Of a stretch of DNA of 64,000 nucleotides, positions 1 to 9,717 are shown piece by piece. The notes under the pieces were generated by a model, which worked only from the letters and a program-made list of their open reading frames with translations, ran no database searches and had not been told where the DNA came from. The stretch is from Neorhodopirellula lusitana. Its GTDB lineage: Bacteria; Planctomycetota; Planctomycetia; Pirellulales; Pirellulaceae. How positions within the stretch are numbered: position 1 is the first letter of the stretch; each line of letters begins with the position of its first letter. The stretch covers positions 62,001 to 126,000 of the forward strand of contig NZ_FXUG01000011.1 of NCBI RefSeq assembly GCF_900182915.1, in the 5' to 3' direction. The position numbers and the translations under genes are program-made.

Positions 1-1670
1 ACGGCACGGGTCTGGTCAATCGCTTGGTTGATCGAGGCCACGTTCCAATCTTGAACGTTTTCGCTGGCCAGTTCCATGATACCAATCGAGAGTCGTTCGC
101 CCTGATTCGCCTTTTGTGTCGACGCGAGCGGAACACCAATGGAACCGGCGGCCGAGCAGATTTGTTCGGCCCGCCGCCGCGATTCTTCCGAGTCACATTC
201 CGGCATGCAGATCAGCAAAGTCGAGTGGTTCAAACAGCCGATTCGGTCCTGGCTACGCATCGCAGCCCGCACAAGTTGCAACAACGATCGCATTGTCGCC
301 CCGCCAGGATGGCCTGAAAGAGTAACCGCCATCAGGCGATCCGGTCGTGCTGTCGATCGAGTTGCCACCATCGTTTCCATGATCCCATCGATCATGGATT
401 CACGATCTGGTAAATAGCTCAACGCCTTGGGTGGCGGCATCTGGTCGTCTTGATTCAAACTGGCCGTGAATTGCTCGATCTCACTCGACTCATCATCGGC
501 TTCATCGGTATCGAAAATACCACCTACCGCGCTGGTGACTTGCCCGCTTAGCGAGCTTAGCTCCGCCTGGATCGCCGACTCAGCATCGGCCGTCGGCAAC
601 CCCCGTTCAAGTGAATTCCCTGTTGTCTCCAAATCGAGCAAATTGCTTGGGATCGCGGCAATCGGTTGCTCCACTGCCACGGCCGTAACGGCTTCCACTG
701 GATCCAGCTTGCCAACTCGGACAAAGCGACGCCCATCGACATAGTGCGAACAATCGCGCCCTGCTTCTTTGGAACGGTACAAAGCATCATCCACATTTTG
801 CAGCCACTCGTCCATCGACTGTTCCGCTTGCACTTGGCCAATTCCAACACTCAGCGTGACCCGGAACCGTTTATCTTCAAATCGAATGTCACGACTTCCG
901 ATCGCAATTCGTGTCTGTTCCACCAAATCAATGGCCTCAGCGAAATCAGTATCGCCGATCAGGACGCTGAATTCTTCACCACCAAATCGCGACACTAAAC
1001 CATAAGGTTCAAGTCTCGCTTCCAGCATGCGTGCAACCTGGCGCAAGACTTCGTCGCCATAACGGTGCCCATGTTCGTCGTTGAACAATTTGAAATGATC
1101 AATATCTAACAGGATTAGCGTGCCTGAACGCGAAATTCCCTTGGCGTATTGCCGTCGAAGTCGCTCGTCGAACACACCGCGGTTGGCGAGTTGCGTGAGC
1201 GCATCGGTTTGTGCGCGTTGCTCGGCGGATTGCAATTGTTTGGATTGTTCACGCAACCGTTCTTGCGAGCTCTGCAGTTGAGCACGCATGTTTTCGTTCG
1301 CCGACAAGAGTTCTTCGACCGCGTCCAAGATGACCGGCGGTGCGCCGGACAAGTCGCTGGCGATCAACGTGGAACTGACTCGCTCGACTCGGCTTTGGTG
1401 CGCATCCACGCTTGCCGCCAACATTGCCGCAAAAGACCGAATCCGGCCAGCTACGGCCGAGAGTTTCTCGGGTGGAATCGTGGCTGCGACCGCTTTCTTA
1501 GGAGCCGCTGGTGTTTGCTGACCCTGCTTTTTGGCTACGGGTCGCGATGCCGCCAATTTTTCGTTGGCTTCGCTAGCTGCGACTCCACTGCGATGTAGCG
1601 CGTGCATCACCCAGCCCAGGCATAGCCCTGCACCGCCACAACCTAACGCGGTGATAATGTCAAACATCAT
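1..1670 (-). CDS. GGDEF diguanylate cyclase, membrane-anchored, truncated by window edge
   Basis: Reading the minus strand from the ATG at 1670 gives an open frame to the window start, so the C-terminus is missing. Residues about 4-22 are a hydrophobic N-terminal anchor. Residues about 110-150 (ANENMRAQLQSSQERLREQ) look like a coiled coil. A GGDEF domain follows, with the active-site motif RFGGEEF (GGEEF at 230-234), so synthesis of cyclic di-GMP from two GTP is expected. The usual inhibitory I-site RxxD five residues before GGEEF is not present (EPYG there). A second region around residues 430-555 resembles another GGDEF fold in which the signature is replaced by CLNHST (479-484), so it is probably inactive or regulatory. 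Family assignment is firm; the role of the second domain is inference. Confidence 0.88.
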   Translation of the reverse strand, partial: MMFDIITALGCGGAGLCLGWVMHALHRSGVAASEANEKLAASRPVAKKQGQQTPAAPKKAVAATIPPEKLSAVAGRIRSFAAMLAASVDAHQSRVERVSSTLIASDLSGAPPVILDAVEELLSANENMRAQLQSSQERLREQSKQLQSAEQRAQTDALTQLANRGVFDERLRRQYAKGISRSGTLILLDIDHFKLFNDEHGHRYGDEVLRQVARMLEARLEPYGLVSRFGGEEFSVLIGDTDFAEAIDLVEQTRIAIGSRDIRFEDKRFRVTLSVGIGQVQAEQSMDEWLQNVDDALYRSKEAGRDCSHYVDGRRFVRVGKLDPVEAVTAVAVEQPIAAIPSNLLDLETTGNSLERGLPTADAESAIQAELSSLSGQVTSAVGGIFDTDEADDESSEIEQFTASLNQDDQMPPPKALSYLPDRESMIDGIMETMVATRSTARPDRLMAVTLSGHPGGATMRSLLQLVRAAMRSQDRIGCLNHSTLLICMPECDSEESRRRAEQICSAAGSIGVPLASTQKANQGERLSIGIMELASENVQDWNVASINQAIDQTRA

Positions 1671-1973
1671 ATCAAACTACTCATACTCTTGCGGTGAATC
1701 CCGTCGCGACCTTCTTGCGGATAGCGACGCTGTTTGGATTTACGTCACAGCGAACGAGAGTCAAATTATTGGTGTGCTAAAGGCGGTCTATCGTGCACAA
1801 AGTGCTTTAGGCCTGCTGCAAAACGACCCAAGACCCCTGTTATTCCTAATTTACGGGTTGATTTTCGAGAGCAAACTCAAAATGCATGAATTGACGTAGC
1901 TCGAACGCTTGTTATCGGAAATAGTTAAGGACACAAGGCACACGGCGAACACTCCCGAAAGGATTGGGCATCA
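1671..1973. other. Intergenic region between divergent genes
   Basis: This 303-base stretch separates the minus-strand GGDEF gene from the plus-strand BON-like gene and must hold promoters for both. It is AT-richer than the flanks. No open frame with convincing protein content, no strong hairpin and no clear consensus promoter was found. Confidence 0.5.
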
Positions 1974-2306
1974 ATGACGACAACTACCCCCGCATCCCGC
2001 ATACTCGAAAACAGCCCGACGACATCGTCGGTAGTGATCGCTCATTTCGAAGCATCACTTCACGAGCAACTGCTCCGGGTCGATAAAGTCGCGTCCCCCG
2101 AAGAAGCCGCCGCACCTGAGCTTGCACTCGCTGTGCTAGCAAACAGCACGGTTTCGGAACTTCGTGACTTGCATGTCGATGAATGCACTAAAAAAATTCG
2201 CATCACCGGTAATGTCAGCAGCTTCTATCACAAGCAACTCGCCCAAGAAGCCATGCGTCCCATCGCTGAAGGCCGCGTTGTGGACAATCAGGTTGACGTC
2301 GCATAG
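1974..2306 (+). CDS. Small BON-domain-like protein
   Basis: A 110-residue protein starting at ATG with a purine-rich GAAAGGA about 12 bases upstream. The C-terminal half (about 50-110) matches the pattern of a BON domain: a helix containing VSELRDLHVDE, then KKIRITGNVSSFYHKQLAQ, then a final beta strand VVDNQVDV. BON domains are found in OsmY and in proteins that bind membranes or other macromolecules. There is no signal peptide, so it is probably cytoplasmic. The N-terminal 40 residues are Thr/Ser/Ala-rich and without recognisable fold. It appears to be a single-gene unit. The family call is moderately sure; no specific function can be given. Confidence 0.6.
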   Translation: MTTTTPASRILENSPTTSSVVIAHFEASLHEQLLRVDKVASPEEAAAPELALAVLANSTVSELRDLHVDECTKKIRITGNVSSFYHKQLAQEAMRPIAEGRVVDNQVDVA

Positions 2307-2543
2307 CGTCCTCGACGCATCCATGCTTGTGGTTAATTTTCCACCCCCAGCAATTCGGTTTTCGGATTCCGCTTGGGCACCCGTTGCGTCGCCGAGATTG
2401 CATCCGGCTCACCCAGCGCTAACTTCGGCTCAACTTGAAATTGATCTCTGGCCTGATACGCAATACGCCCATACAGCGAACGGCATCGGCGATTTCAACA
2501 AGCATCCAAGCGACGGACAGTCTCAATGCAACCTGACGCGTTG

Positions 2544-3845
2544 TTAGGAAATCAACAGGTTTTCCATCCGTTGGGCGGCCACATCGATTCCATGGTTCAT
2601 CGCCAATCGATCCGCCGCATTTTGAGCGTAGCCGGCAACCAGCTCGGGATGCCGGGACCAATGAACGATTCGTTCCGCTAACGCGTGATGGTTTTCCGGT
2701 GGAAAACACTCTCCACCGCCGGCCGCATTGATCAGCTCGGGGAACGCACCGTGACCGGGTTGCAAGACCGGAACATTCGCGGCCCATGCTTCCAAAACGA
2801 ATAGACCCTTTGGATCTTCGTACGGTGACGGCACGCTCATCAGATCAAAGGATCGCAAGAGATCGACCTTTTCGTCCAGCTTCGGGCTTCCGTGATAGAC
2901 AAACCGTCCCGCTAGCCCGGCATCCGTCATTCGCTGCTGCAGGTCTTCCAGGTAGGCCGCGTTGTGTTCGCCAAGCCAGCCTGCCACATGCAAGGTAAGG
3001 TGGTCATTTCTCGAATCGTTGGCGATCAGCTTGAAAGCTTCCACCAAGACATGCAGCCCTTTCTCAGGAGCAATCCGAGCGAGATATCCGACTCGAAACT
3101 CACCGGTTTTCTTGGTCGCCGTTTCCGGCAGCGGTCTCGGCGATTGCAAGAACGGTTTCAGATCAATCGAAAGCGGGTGGACATCCACCTTCGACTCTTC
3201 AATCGCCAACAAGCTACACATCTTGTCTCGGTAAAAATCGCTATAAGTCACAAAGCGATGCACATGCTTGGAAAGCTCACTGCACAAAACAATCGCCTGG
3301 GCTCGAATCTCGTCCGGCAGGTGATCCAGAAAGATATCGTCGCCCTGGAGCATCGTGACGATTTTGGCGTTTGGCAGCCTCTGACGAATCACTGGAATCG
3401 CACCACCAATCAACAGATTGCTCAACAGAATCGCGTCAGGACGAATCTCCGTCTCCAACCAGCGCACCAATCGCTCAACCTCTTCAGCTTGCCGACCGTG
3501 CTCCCCACGCAACATCGAAAGCGTTAGCTCGCCCAGCTTCGCTGGATCGGTATTGACCGCTCGCCGCGTCGCCAGGCGGATAATCCCCGGCCGGTCCATC
3601 CACGAACGCAAGAAACGTGGCACAAACCTCAGCAACGGAAACTGCTGAAGCAAGTAAACATGGATTCCGCCGAACCAAACCTGCCCACCGGCAATGCTCA
3701 CATCATCCGTGCGAATCGGGGTATACACGGGTTGTAACAAGACGTCATGCCAACGCCCGATCAAGGCCTTCGCCAAAGCGTTGTCATGCATGCAACTTCC
3801 GCAAAACATGCCTGCGGCACCGGCGGTCAGAAAGACGATTTTCAA
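2544..3845 (-). CDS. Glycosyltransferase family 4 (GT-B fold)
   Basis: A 433-residue protein. The N-terminus MKIVFLTAGAAGMFCGSC is a typical GT-B first strand and glycine loop. The C-terminal half carries the nucleotide-sugar binding domain, with FRVGYLARIAPEKGLHVLVEAF (shortened: GYLARIAPEKGLH) and the E-x7-E type segment in SPYEDPKGLFVLEAW. Members transfer a sugar from an activated donor to a glycan, lipid or small molecule; donor and acceptor cannot be read. It stands alone, divergent from the VWA protein gene, and is far from the exopolysaccharide operon, so its pathway is unknown. The insertion PEEIRAQAIVLCSEL-like central helices are normal for the family. Confidence 0.82.
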   Translation of the reverse strand: MKIVFLTAGAAGMFCGSCMHDNALAKALIGRWHDVLLQPVYTPIRTDDVSIAGGQVWFGGIHVYLLQQFPLLRFVPRFLRSWMDRPGIIRLATRRAVNTDPAKLGELTLSMLRGEHGRQAEEVERLVRWLETEIRPDAILLSNLLIGGAIPVIRQRLPNAKIVTMLQGDDIFLDHLPDEIRAQAIVLCSELSKHVHRFVTYSDFYRDKMCSLLAIEESKVDVHPLSIDLKPFLQSPRPLPETATKKTGEFRVGYLARIAPEKGLHVLVEAFKLIANDSRNDHLTLHVAGWLGEHNAAYLEDLQQRMTDAGLAGRFVYHGSPKLDEKVDLLRSFDLMSVPSPYEDPKGLFVLEAWAANVPVLQPGHGAFPELINAAGGGECFPPENHHALAERIVHWSRHPELVAGYAQNAADRLAMNHGIDVAAQRMENLLIS

Positions 3846-3881
3846 ACAGAATCCTCAGCTAGAAACGAAACGCTATACTCT

Positions 3882-3900
3882 AGATTGTAGACAACAATCT
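3882..3900. repeat. 7-bp inverted repeat in divergent promoter region
   Basis: AGATTGT and ACAATCT form a perfect 7-base inverted repeat around a 5-base loop. It lies 37 bases upstream of the minus-strand glycosyltransferase start and about 160 bases upstream of the VWA gene. Possible operator or short hairpin; the sequence alone does not decide. Confidence 0.4.
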
Positions 3901-4060
3901 CGACGTCGATTGCATCCGCCCATGCCCCCGTCTGGACAGTCGTTGCAGCTAAAACTCGGGGCGTTTGCCGCTGTGACCCAATTGGGAACGGTGCTTAAGT
4001 TAGCAGCTTTTTCCAAGCTGGAATTCGAACTATCAGCCAATCAAATCAGCGGAAACATCT

Positions 4061-7000
4061 GTGACTCTCCCTTTTCGAATTGGCTTTGAATCCCCTGGCT
4101 ACCTGTGGCTAGTCGCAATTTTGCCACTGCTCTGGTGGCTTGGATGGTCACATCTCGGTGTGCTCGGGCCCGTCCGCCGGGTCTTTGCCTTGATTCTGCG
4201 TTCAGTCGTTTGGACCGTGATCGTGGCGGCCTTGGCTGGCATCCAAATGGTCTGGGTCAGCGACCGCGTCACGGTCATGTATGTGCTGGACCAAAGCGAA
4301 AGCATTCCGCTGGACAAGCGAAATGCGATGTTGGATTACGTCATCGAAGGCGTCCGACAACACCGCAACAGCGCCCGGGGTGACCGCGCCGGCATGATTG
4401 TGTTCGGACGCGACGCGACGATCGAGATCCCACCTTACGATGACGATGTCCCGCCGATGCGGCGACTCGAAAGCCTGCTCGATCGGACCGACGCCACCAA
4501 CCTGGAAGCGGCACTGAATCTGGCCCAAGCTTCCATGCCCGAGGACACGTCTCGACGGATCGTGATCATCACTGACGGGAACGAAAACGTGGGCCGTGCC
4601 CGTGCGATGGCAACCCGCGTGGCCGCCGCCGGTATCGGCATCGACGTCGTCCCCGTGCTCACCGAATCAACTCAAGAAATCCTGGTCGAAAAAATCGACC
4701 TGCCTTCCAACATCCGCAAAGGACAACCGTTCGAAGCCCGCATCGTGGTGGACCGTCAAGGAAGTCGCGAGCAAGGGAATGGTGGCCAAGGGAATCGCGA
4801 GCAGGGCAGCAACGGTTCAAATGAAGCTTCCGGTGACAACTCCGATTCAGCCACCAACTCATCCGACCGTCCCGTCCGTGGCCGCTTGCGGGTCAAGCAA
4901 AAAGTGGCGGGTGAAGAAACGCTGCTGTTGGAACAAACCGTTGAACTGGAACCTGGCAAAAACGTCTTTCCACTCAAGCATTCCATCGATCAACCCGCTG
5001 CCTACACCTACGAAGCCGAGTTCATTGCCGACGATGAAGCCGACGACGTCCTGACACAAAACAATTCAGCGACCGGGTACACCTACGTGCGTGGCAAGGG
5101 GCGGGTGCTCTTGATTCACAGCGAAGGGGAACTGGGCGACTATGAACTGATGATCGGCGCGCTGCGCGACGCGAACATCGAAGTCACTCCCATGGCCGCG
5201 GACCGCTTGTTCGGCAGCATCGCGGAACTACAGCCTTACGACGCGGTGATTTTGGCTGGCGTGCCTCGCGTATCGGGCGACAGTACGCAAACGATCACGC
5301 GGTTCAGTGACGAACAGATCGAGATGCTTGTCCGCAACACACAACAACTCGGTGCCGGGCTGTTGATGATCGGCGGCCCAGAATCACTGGGCGCGGGCGG
5401 TTGGACTGGAACGGAATTGGAAAAGGCGATGCCAGTCGACTTCCGCATTAAGAACACCAAAGTGCAAGCGGTGGGCGCGTTGGCCTTAATCATGCACGCC
5501 AGTGAAATGGCACAGGGCAACTACTGGCAAAAAGAAATCGCCAAGGCAGCGATCAAGCAACTCGGCGGAGCCGACCAAGCCGGTGTGTTGCACTGGACGA
5601 TGAGCGGCGATCGCTGGCTTTGGAATGGTTCCAAAGGCATGCTGGAAGTTGGCCCGAATCGGAAAGCCATGATGGCCGCGGTCGGCAAGATGACGCCCGG
5701 CGACATGCCCGAGTTTGACCCCGCGATGCGGATGGCCGTCACCGGACTCGCGCGTGTGAACGCTTCGATCAAACACTGCATCATCATCAGTGATGGCGAC
5801 CCCAGCGATCCTTCGTCGGCCGTCATTAACGACTTCAAGAAGAACAACATCACGATCAGCACCGTGGCGGTAGCCTCACACGGATTGACCGAAAGTCAAC
5901 GGCTGCGTCAGATCGCTTCACAAACCGGTGGCAAGTATTACGCCGTCAAATCAGGACGCGCGTTGCCCGGCATTTTCCAGCGAGAAGCACGTCGCGTGGC
6001 ACGCCCTTTGGTCTACGAACCACCGGGTGGCGTGGCTCCCGAGATTGTCTTCCCCCATCCGGTTGTCGACGGGATCGAATCCGTTTTACCACCGATCCGT
6101 GGCTTCGTGATGACGCAGACCAAATCCAGCCCCTTGGCCCAAGTCGTGCTGCGATCCCCGCGTCCCGACTCGCCCGAGAACGCGACCATCCTGGCCACTT
6201 GGAATTATGGCTTGGGCCGGTCTGCTGTTTTAACAACCGACGCAGGACAACGCTGGGCCGCCAGTTGGGCGGAATGGCCTGGCTACGAAAAGCTACACTC
6301 CCAACTGGTCCGCTGGTTGATGCGGCCGACCGGCGATACCGGCCAATTCTCACTTGCGACGAAAGTGAACGACGGGCATGTCGATGTGATCGTGACCGCG
6401 CTCGGTGACGACGACCGTTTCTTAAACTTCTTAGATGTCGCCGGCTCCGTCCTGGATCCATCGCTCAAGCCGGTTTCGTTGCAGATGGAACAAACCGCAC
6501 CAGGCCGTTACGTCGGCCGATTCCCGATCGACCGCGCGGGAACGTACTTCGTTAACGTCATTCCTGGTTCAGGCAATGCACCGCTTAGCACTGGGGTGAC
6601 GGTCCCCTACAGCGAAGAATTTCGTTATCGCGAAACCAACCAAGCCTTGATCGCACAGCTCGCATCACTGCGTCCTAACGGTGGCGAACCTGGACAAGTG
6701 ACTTCGCCTCTAGGCGTCGAGATCACCGACGAATCCTTGAAGAGCGATCCATTCCGGGGCGGCTTACCGCTGGCACGCCGAATCCGCGATGCTTGGCCGT
6801 GGGTTGCTCTGTTCGCTTTAATCGTATTCTTCATGGACATCTTGGTTCGTCGAGTCTCAATCCGATTCGGTTTCCTGAAACGCTGGGCCGGTGCGTTGAT
6901 GGGACAATCCGCGCCAGCGCCTGCCGCAATCGAGCGTCTCGATCAACTGCGTCAACAGAAACAGGAACTCAAAAACTCGATGGCGGGTCGAGCTTCTTCG

Positions 7001-7234
7001 ACGCGATTCGAGCCCACCCCATCCGCCGGAGTCACTGGAACCGCCGAGACCGATGACGCTCGCAACCTGGACGGCCCAAAGAACCCGGCGAACAAGTCAG
7101 GTTCGCAATCCGGCGACGCCGCTGACCAATCTGCCGCTAGCCAGTCCGGCGAATCGCAAACCGGTGGGTCGCAAACCTCAGCAAGTTCGTACACCGAGCG
7201 TTTGCTCGAAGCCAAGCGTCGAGCAAAGAAGTAG
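4061..7234 (+). CDS. Large membrane protein with VWA and glutamine-amidotransferase-like domains
   Basis: A 1057-residue protein starting with GTG. Two N-terminal membrane segments (about 11-30 and 41-62) are followed by a von Willebrand A domain with an intact MIDAS start, DQSES (77-81), and ITDGNE later. A Gln/Gly/Asn/Ser-rich linker (about 230-270) precedes a class-I amidotransferase-like region (GRVLLIHSEG near 347, LLMIGGPESLGAGG near 433). A second VWA-like stretch contains CIIISDGDPSD (near 572). A C-terminal membrane helix lies at about 911-930, then a Ser/Gln/Gly-rich tail. The architecture matches planctomycete VWA membrane proteins of unknown role, related in part to BatA. Probably metal-dependent protein binding at the envelope; function unproven. 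Confidence 0.82.
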   Translation: MTLPFRIGFESPGYLWLVAILPLLWWLGWSHLGVLGPVRRVFALILRSVVWTVIVAALAGIQMVWVSDRVTVMYVLDQSESIPLDKRNAMLDYVIEGVRQHRNSARGDRAGMIVFGRDATIEIPPYDDDVPPMRRLESLLDRTDATNLEAALNLAQASMPEDTSRRIVIITDGNENVGRARAMATRVAAAGIGIDVVPVLTESTQEILVEKIDLPSNIRKGQPFEARIVVDRQGSREQGNGGQGNREQGSNGSNEASGDNSDSATNSSDRPVRGRLRVKQKVAGEETLLLEQTVELEPGKNVFPLKHSIDQPAAYTYEAEFIADDEADDVLTQNNSATGYTYVRGKGRVLLIHSEGELGDYELMIGALRDANIEVTPMAADRLFGSIAELQPYDAVILAGVPRVSGDSTQTITRFSDEQIEMLVRNTQQLGAGLLMIGGPESLGAGGWTGTELEKAMPVDFRIKNTKVQAVGALALIMHASEMAQGNYWQKEIAKAAIKQLGGADQAGVLHWTMSGDRWLWNGSKGMLEVGPNRKAMMAAVGKMTPGDMPEFDPAMRMAVTGLARVNASIKHCIIISDGDPSDPSSAVINDFKKNNITISTVAVASHGLTESQRLRQIASQTGGKYYAVKSGRALPGIFQREARRVARPLVYEPPGGVAPEIVFPHPVVDGIESVLPPIRGFVMTQTKSSPLAQVVLRSPRPDSPENATILATWNYGLGRSAVLTTDAGQRWAASWAEWPGYEKLHSQLVRWLMRPTGDTGQFSLATKVNDGHVDVIVTALGDDDRFLNFLDVAGSVLDPSLKPVSLQMEQTAPGRYVGRFPIDRAGTYFVNVIPGSGNAPLSTGVTVPYSEEFRYRETNQALIAQLASLRPNGGEPGQVTSPLGVEITDESLKSDPFRGGLPLARRIRDAWPWVALFALIVFFMDILVRRVSIRFGFLKRWAGALMGQSAPAPAAIERLDQLRQQKQELKNSMAGRASSTRFEPTPSAGVTGTAETDDARNLDGPKNPANKSGSQSGDAADQSAASQSGESQTGGSQTSASSYTERLLEAKRRAKK

Positions 7235-7238
7235 CCCA

Positions 7239-7254
7239 GCTGAACTAGTTCAGC
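7239..7254. repeat. Perfect 16-bp palindrome after the VWA gene
   Basis: GCTGAACTAGTTCAGC is fully self-complementary and begins four bases after the stop codon. Its place suggests a transcript-end hairpin, but there is no T tract behind it, so a rho-independent terminator is not proven. Confidence 0.4.
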
Positions 7255-7462
7255 CGAACTAACCCCGCTGCTTCAAACACACTCAGACGAACCCGCGACG
7301 CCCCTTCTAGGCGAACAAGCCAGGGTCGCGTTGACCCAAAAGAGACGGTCAAATTCCGTTTTCGCTGCCATGGGGAACCGAATCAGGCGGTTTTCTCGGC
7401 GATATTGCACTTTCCAAGATGTTGAGTGTTAACTTTCGCCACCATAGGGACATGATAGGGGT

Positions 7463-7999
7463 ATGGAACCTTCCGATCCCGATCTTGCCGACTTCGTTTC
7501 GCATTTGACCGAGTGCCAATCCACGCTCGGGATGTACGTGCGTTCGCTGATGCCAGGCGATCGTTCCGCCATGGACGTGGTTCAGCAGGCGAATGCAAAA
7601 ATCTGGGAAAAGCGAAATGACTTCCAACCCGGCACCCAGTTTCGAGCCTGGGCCATGACGATTGCCCGTTACGAGGTTTTGAACTATCGCAAACAACAGG
7701 CACGGGACGCTCGGCTTCACTTTTCAGCTGAGCTGGAAACCATCATGGCGGCGGAAATCGAAGTCATCCACGACGACACCTTGGACCGGCAAGAGGCGTT
7801 ACAAACCTGCCTGGGTTCGATCAGCCCCGAAAACCGTGAACTGCTGTTTTTCAAATATCGATCAAGCGAGACTCTGGTTGATTTCGCCGAACGCACCAAC
7901 CGTTCGATCGGCAGCTTGAAAGTGAAACTGCATCGTTTGCGTACGTCGCTGGCCTCGTGCATCGAACGAAAAATGGTCGCCACGGGAGGCTCATCATGA
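7463..7999 (+). CDS. ECF-type sigma factor, Rhodopirellula/Verrucomicrobium family
   Basis: A 178-residue sigma-70-family factor. Region 2 (about 20-85) includes DVVQQANAKIWEKRNDF and FRAWAMTIARYEVLNYRK, the core-binding and -10 recognition helices. Region 4 (about 115-170) includes ISPENRELLFFKYRSSETL and the helix-turn-helix RSIGSLKVKLHRLRTSL. This variant, with few residues between the regions, is typical of planctomycetes. The stop codon overlaps the start of the next gene (ATGA), which encodes a FecR-like membrane protein expected to control it, and the PSCyt/DUF1501 genes follow. It therefore probably directs transcription in response to an envelope or substrate signal. High confidence in family, low in signal. 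Confidence 0.9.
   Translation: MEPSDPDLADFVSHLTECQSTLGMYVRSLMPGDRSAMDVVQQANAKIWEKRNDFQPGTQFRAWAMTIARYEVLNYRKQQARDARLHFSAELETIMAAEIEVIHDDTLDRQEALQTCLGSISPENRELLFFKYRSSETLVDFAERTNRSIGSLKVKLHRLRTSLASCIERKMVATGGSS
7984..7989 (+). promoter_or_regulatory. Ribosome binding site fixing the FecR/LamG start
   Basis: GGGAGG lies six bases before the ATG at 7996 and inside the end of the sigma factor gene. It favours 7996 over the in-frame upstream ATG at 7957 and implies translational coupling. Confidence 0.7.
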
Positions 8000-9717
8000 A
8001 TGCCGGTCCATTGAATGCGAGAGAACGATCCCAGTTGATGGACGACCTGATTACTGGTGAAATCAGCGAAGCGGATCTCTTGCGAATCGAAGCTGAACTA
8101 TCGATCGATGCACAAGCACGGCAAGAATACTATCGCAAGCTGCAACTCGACCAGTTACTCGAACAAGAAGCACGCGATCGCGGAGCTTGCGTCCCCAATA
8201 GCGAGGCAGCTCGAGACTTCGATTCGCTACGCCCAGCGCCGGATCCGATTAACGCAACCCGGTCTCCGGCACTTTCCCTCGCAAGTCGATGGTGGGTACC
8301 GCTACTAGTCGGAATGGCGGCATCCTGGTTGCTGTTTCAAATCCTTGCCGTCCCCCATGGCAAGCGATCGCCCTTAGTCGCAACCTCGATCCAAGGCGAT
8401 GCACTGACAACAGTCGTGAACGAACAATCCGCCAGCGGTTTTGGCTCATTGACCGGATTGTCCAACGTTGTCTGGGACAGTGCCCCGATTCCCGCCGGCA
8501 GCCTGCTGACCAATCGTGACATTCGATTGCATTCGGGCATGGTGCGTCTGGAACTGTTTAGCGGTGTGGACATCGTGATCGAAGGGAAGGCGGACTTCAC
8601 GATCGATTCGCCCATGCAACTCACCCTGCGCAGTGGCAAGGCACGAGCGCGTGTCCCCGAGCCTGCTCATGGGTTTCGCATCAAAACATCGTCCGGTGAC
8701 ATCGTCGATTTAGGCACCGAGTTTTCAGTGGACGCCAACCTGGACCATTCGAGAATCCAAGTGGTCGAAGGTGAGATCGAACTGCACGGCGGCAAGTCGT
8801 TGCGCAAACGCGTCCGCCCCGGCACAACCATTTCATGGGCAAGCGATGGCTTACTTACCGAGGTCGCGGATGATGCCACCAAGATCCCATCGGTCGCCTC
8901 CATCGGCCCCACTGAGTTCCAACAGATTACTCAACGACGTCATGCCTTGAAGATCCAGCGGTGGCAACAGTACACCGCGAACCTGCGCCGTGATCAACGC
9001 TTGGTTGCTCTTTACCAAGTGAACCCCGGTGACAAGCAAACGCGTCGATTACCCAACCAAGTGAAATCAATCAATCCGCGAGCCAGCGCCGGAGCCGTGG
9101 TTGCCTCGCAACGTGCACCGGATCGCTGGGGACGTGAAGGCGGCGCACTCAGTTTCCGGCCCATGGGAAGCCGGGTCCGAGTCAATGTGCCAGGCGAATT
9201 CAAAAACCTGTCGCTGTTCTGTTGGGTCAAAATTGACAAGTTGGATCGTCGCTACAACTCACTGTTCTTAACCGACGGTCATGAAGAACACGAACCGCAC
9301 TGGCAGATCATGAACGATGGTCGAATGTTCTTCTCGATCAAGCCGTCGCGAAAGACAACCGAACTTGCCAAGCCATCACGCAAGAAGATCTTTTTCTCGC
9401 CACCCATTGAATCTTCTGAATTGAACGATCGATGGACCCTGCTTGCCACCACCTACAACACCGATCAACGACGTGTCACCCACTACGTCAACGGTGATGT
9501 GATCAGCAGCCAATCGATTCAAGACAAGGACGTCGTTGAAACGATTCGCATCGGCGCGGCATCAATCGGCAACTGGAGCGAGCCGATGTATCAAACCGAT
9601 CCCGAATTTGTCATCCGAAATCTGAATGGTGCACTGGACGAGCTTGCCATTTTCAACGGCGTGCTTTCGGCGCAAGAAATACAAGAAGTCTTTCAAACTG
9701 GAAATCCGCATGAGTAA
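7996..9717 (+). CDS. FecR-like anti-sigma / LamG domain membrane protein
   Basis: Starting at 7996 the protein has 573 residues. The N-terminal 60 residues (ERSQLMDDLITGEISEADL) resemble the cytoplasmic part of planctomycete anti-sigma regulators. A membrane helix lies at about 99-119 (WWVPLLVGMAASWLLFQ). A FecR domain follows at about 160-245 (LELFSGVDIVIEG, VDLGTEFSV, VVEGEIELHGG). A LamG/concanavalin-like domain lies at about 395-572 (LSLFCWVKID ... AFNGVLS-type end, ELAIFNGVLSAQE). This suggests a sensor that binds a carbohydrate or protein outside the membrane and relays to the sigma factor encoded in overlap upstream. The last 8 bases overlap the next gene. Confidence 0.85.
   Translation: MNAGPLNARERSQLMDDLITGEISEADLLRIEAELSIDAQARQEYYRKLQLDQLLEQEARDRGACVPNSEAARDFDSLRPAPDPINATRSPALSLASRWWVPLLVGMAASWLLFQILAVPHGKRSPLVATSIQGDALTTVVNEQSASGFGSLTGLSNVVWDSAPIPAGSLLTNRDIRLHSGMVRLELFSGVDIVIEGKADFTIDSPMQLTLRSGKARARVPEPAHGFRIKTSSGDIVDLGTEFSVDANLDHSRIQVVEGEIELHGGKSLRKRVRPGTTISWASDGLLTEVADDATKIPSVASIGPTEFQQITQRRHALKIQRWQQYTANLRRDQRLVALYQVNPGDKQTRRLPNQVKSINPRASAGAVVASQRAPDRWGREGGALSFRPMGSRVRVNVPGEFKNLSLFCWVKIDKLDRRYNSLFLTDGHEEHEPHWQIMNDGRMFFSIKPSRKTTELAKPSRKKIFFSPPIESSELNDRWTLLATTYNTDQRRVTHYVNGDVISSQSIQDKDVVETIRIGAASIGNWSEPMYQTDPEFVIRNLNGALDELAIFNGVLSAQEIQEVFQTGNPHE

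Noticed and set aside
24-1598. Plus-strand open frames (97, 149, 122 codons and others)
   Set aside because: They are opposite the GGDEF gene, whose minus-strand translation shows a full motif set; their own products are Arg-rich and without domains.
7239-7254. Rho-independent terminator after the VWA gene
   Set aside because: Palindrome is perfect but no T tract follows; kept only as a repeat.
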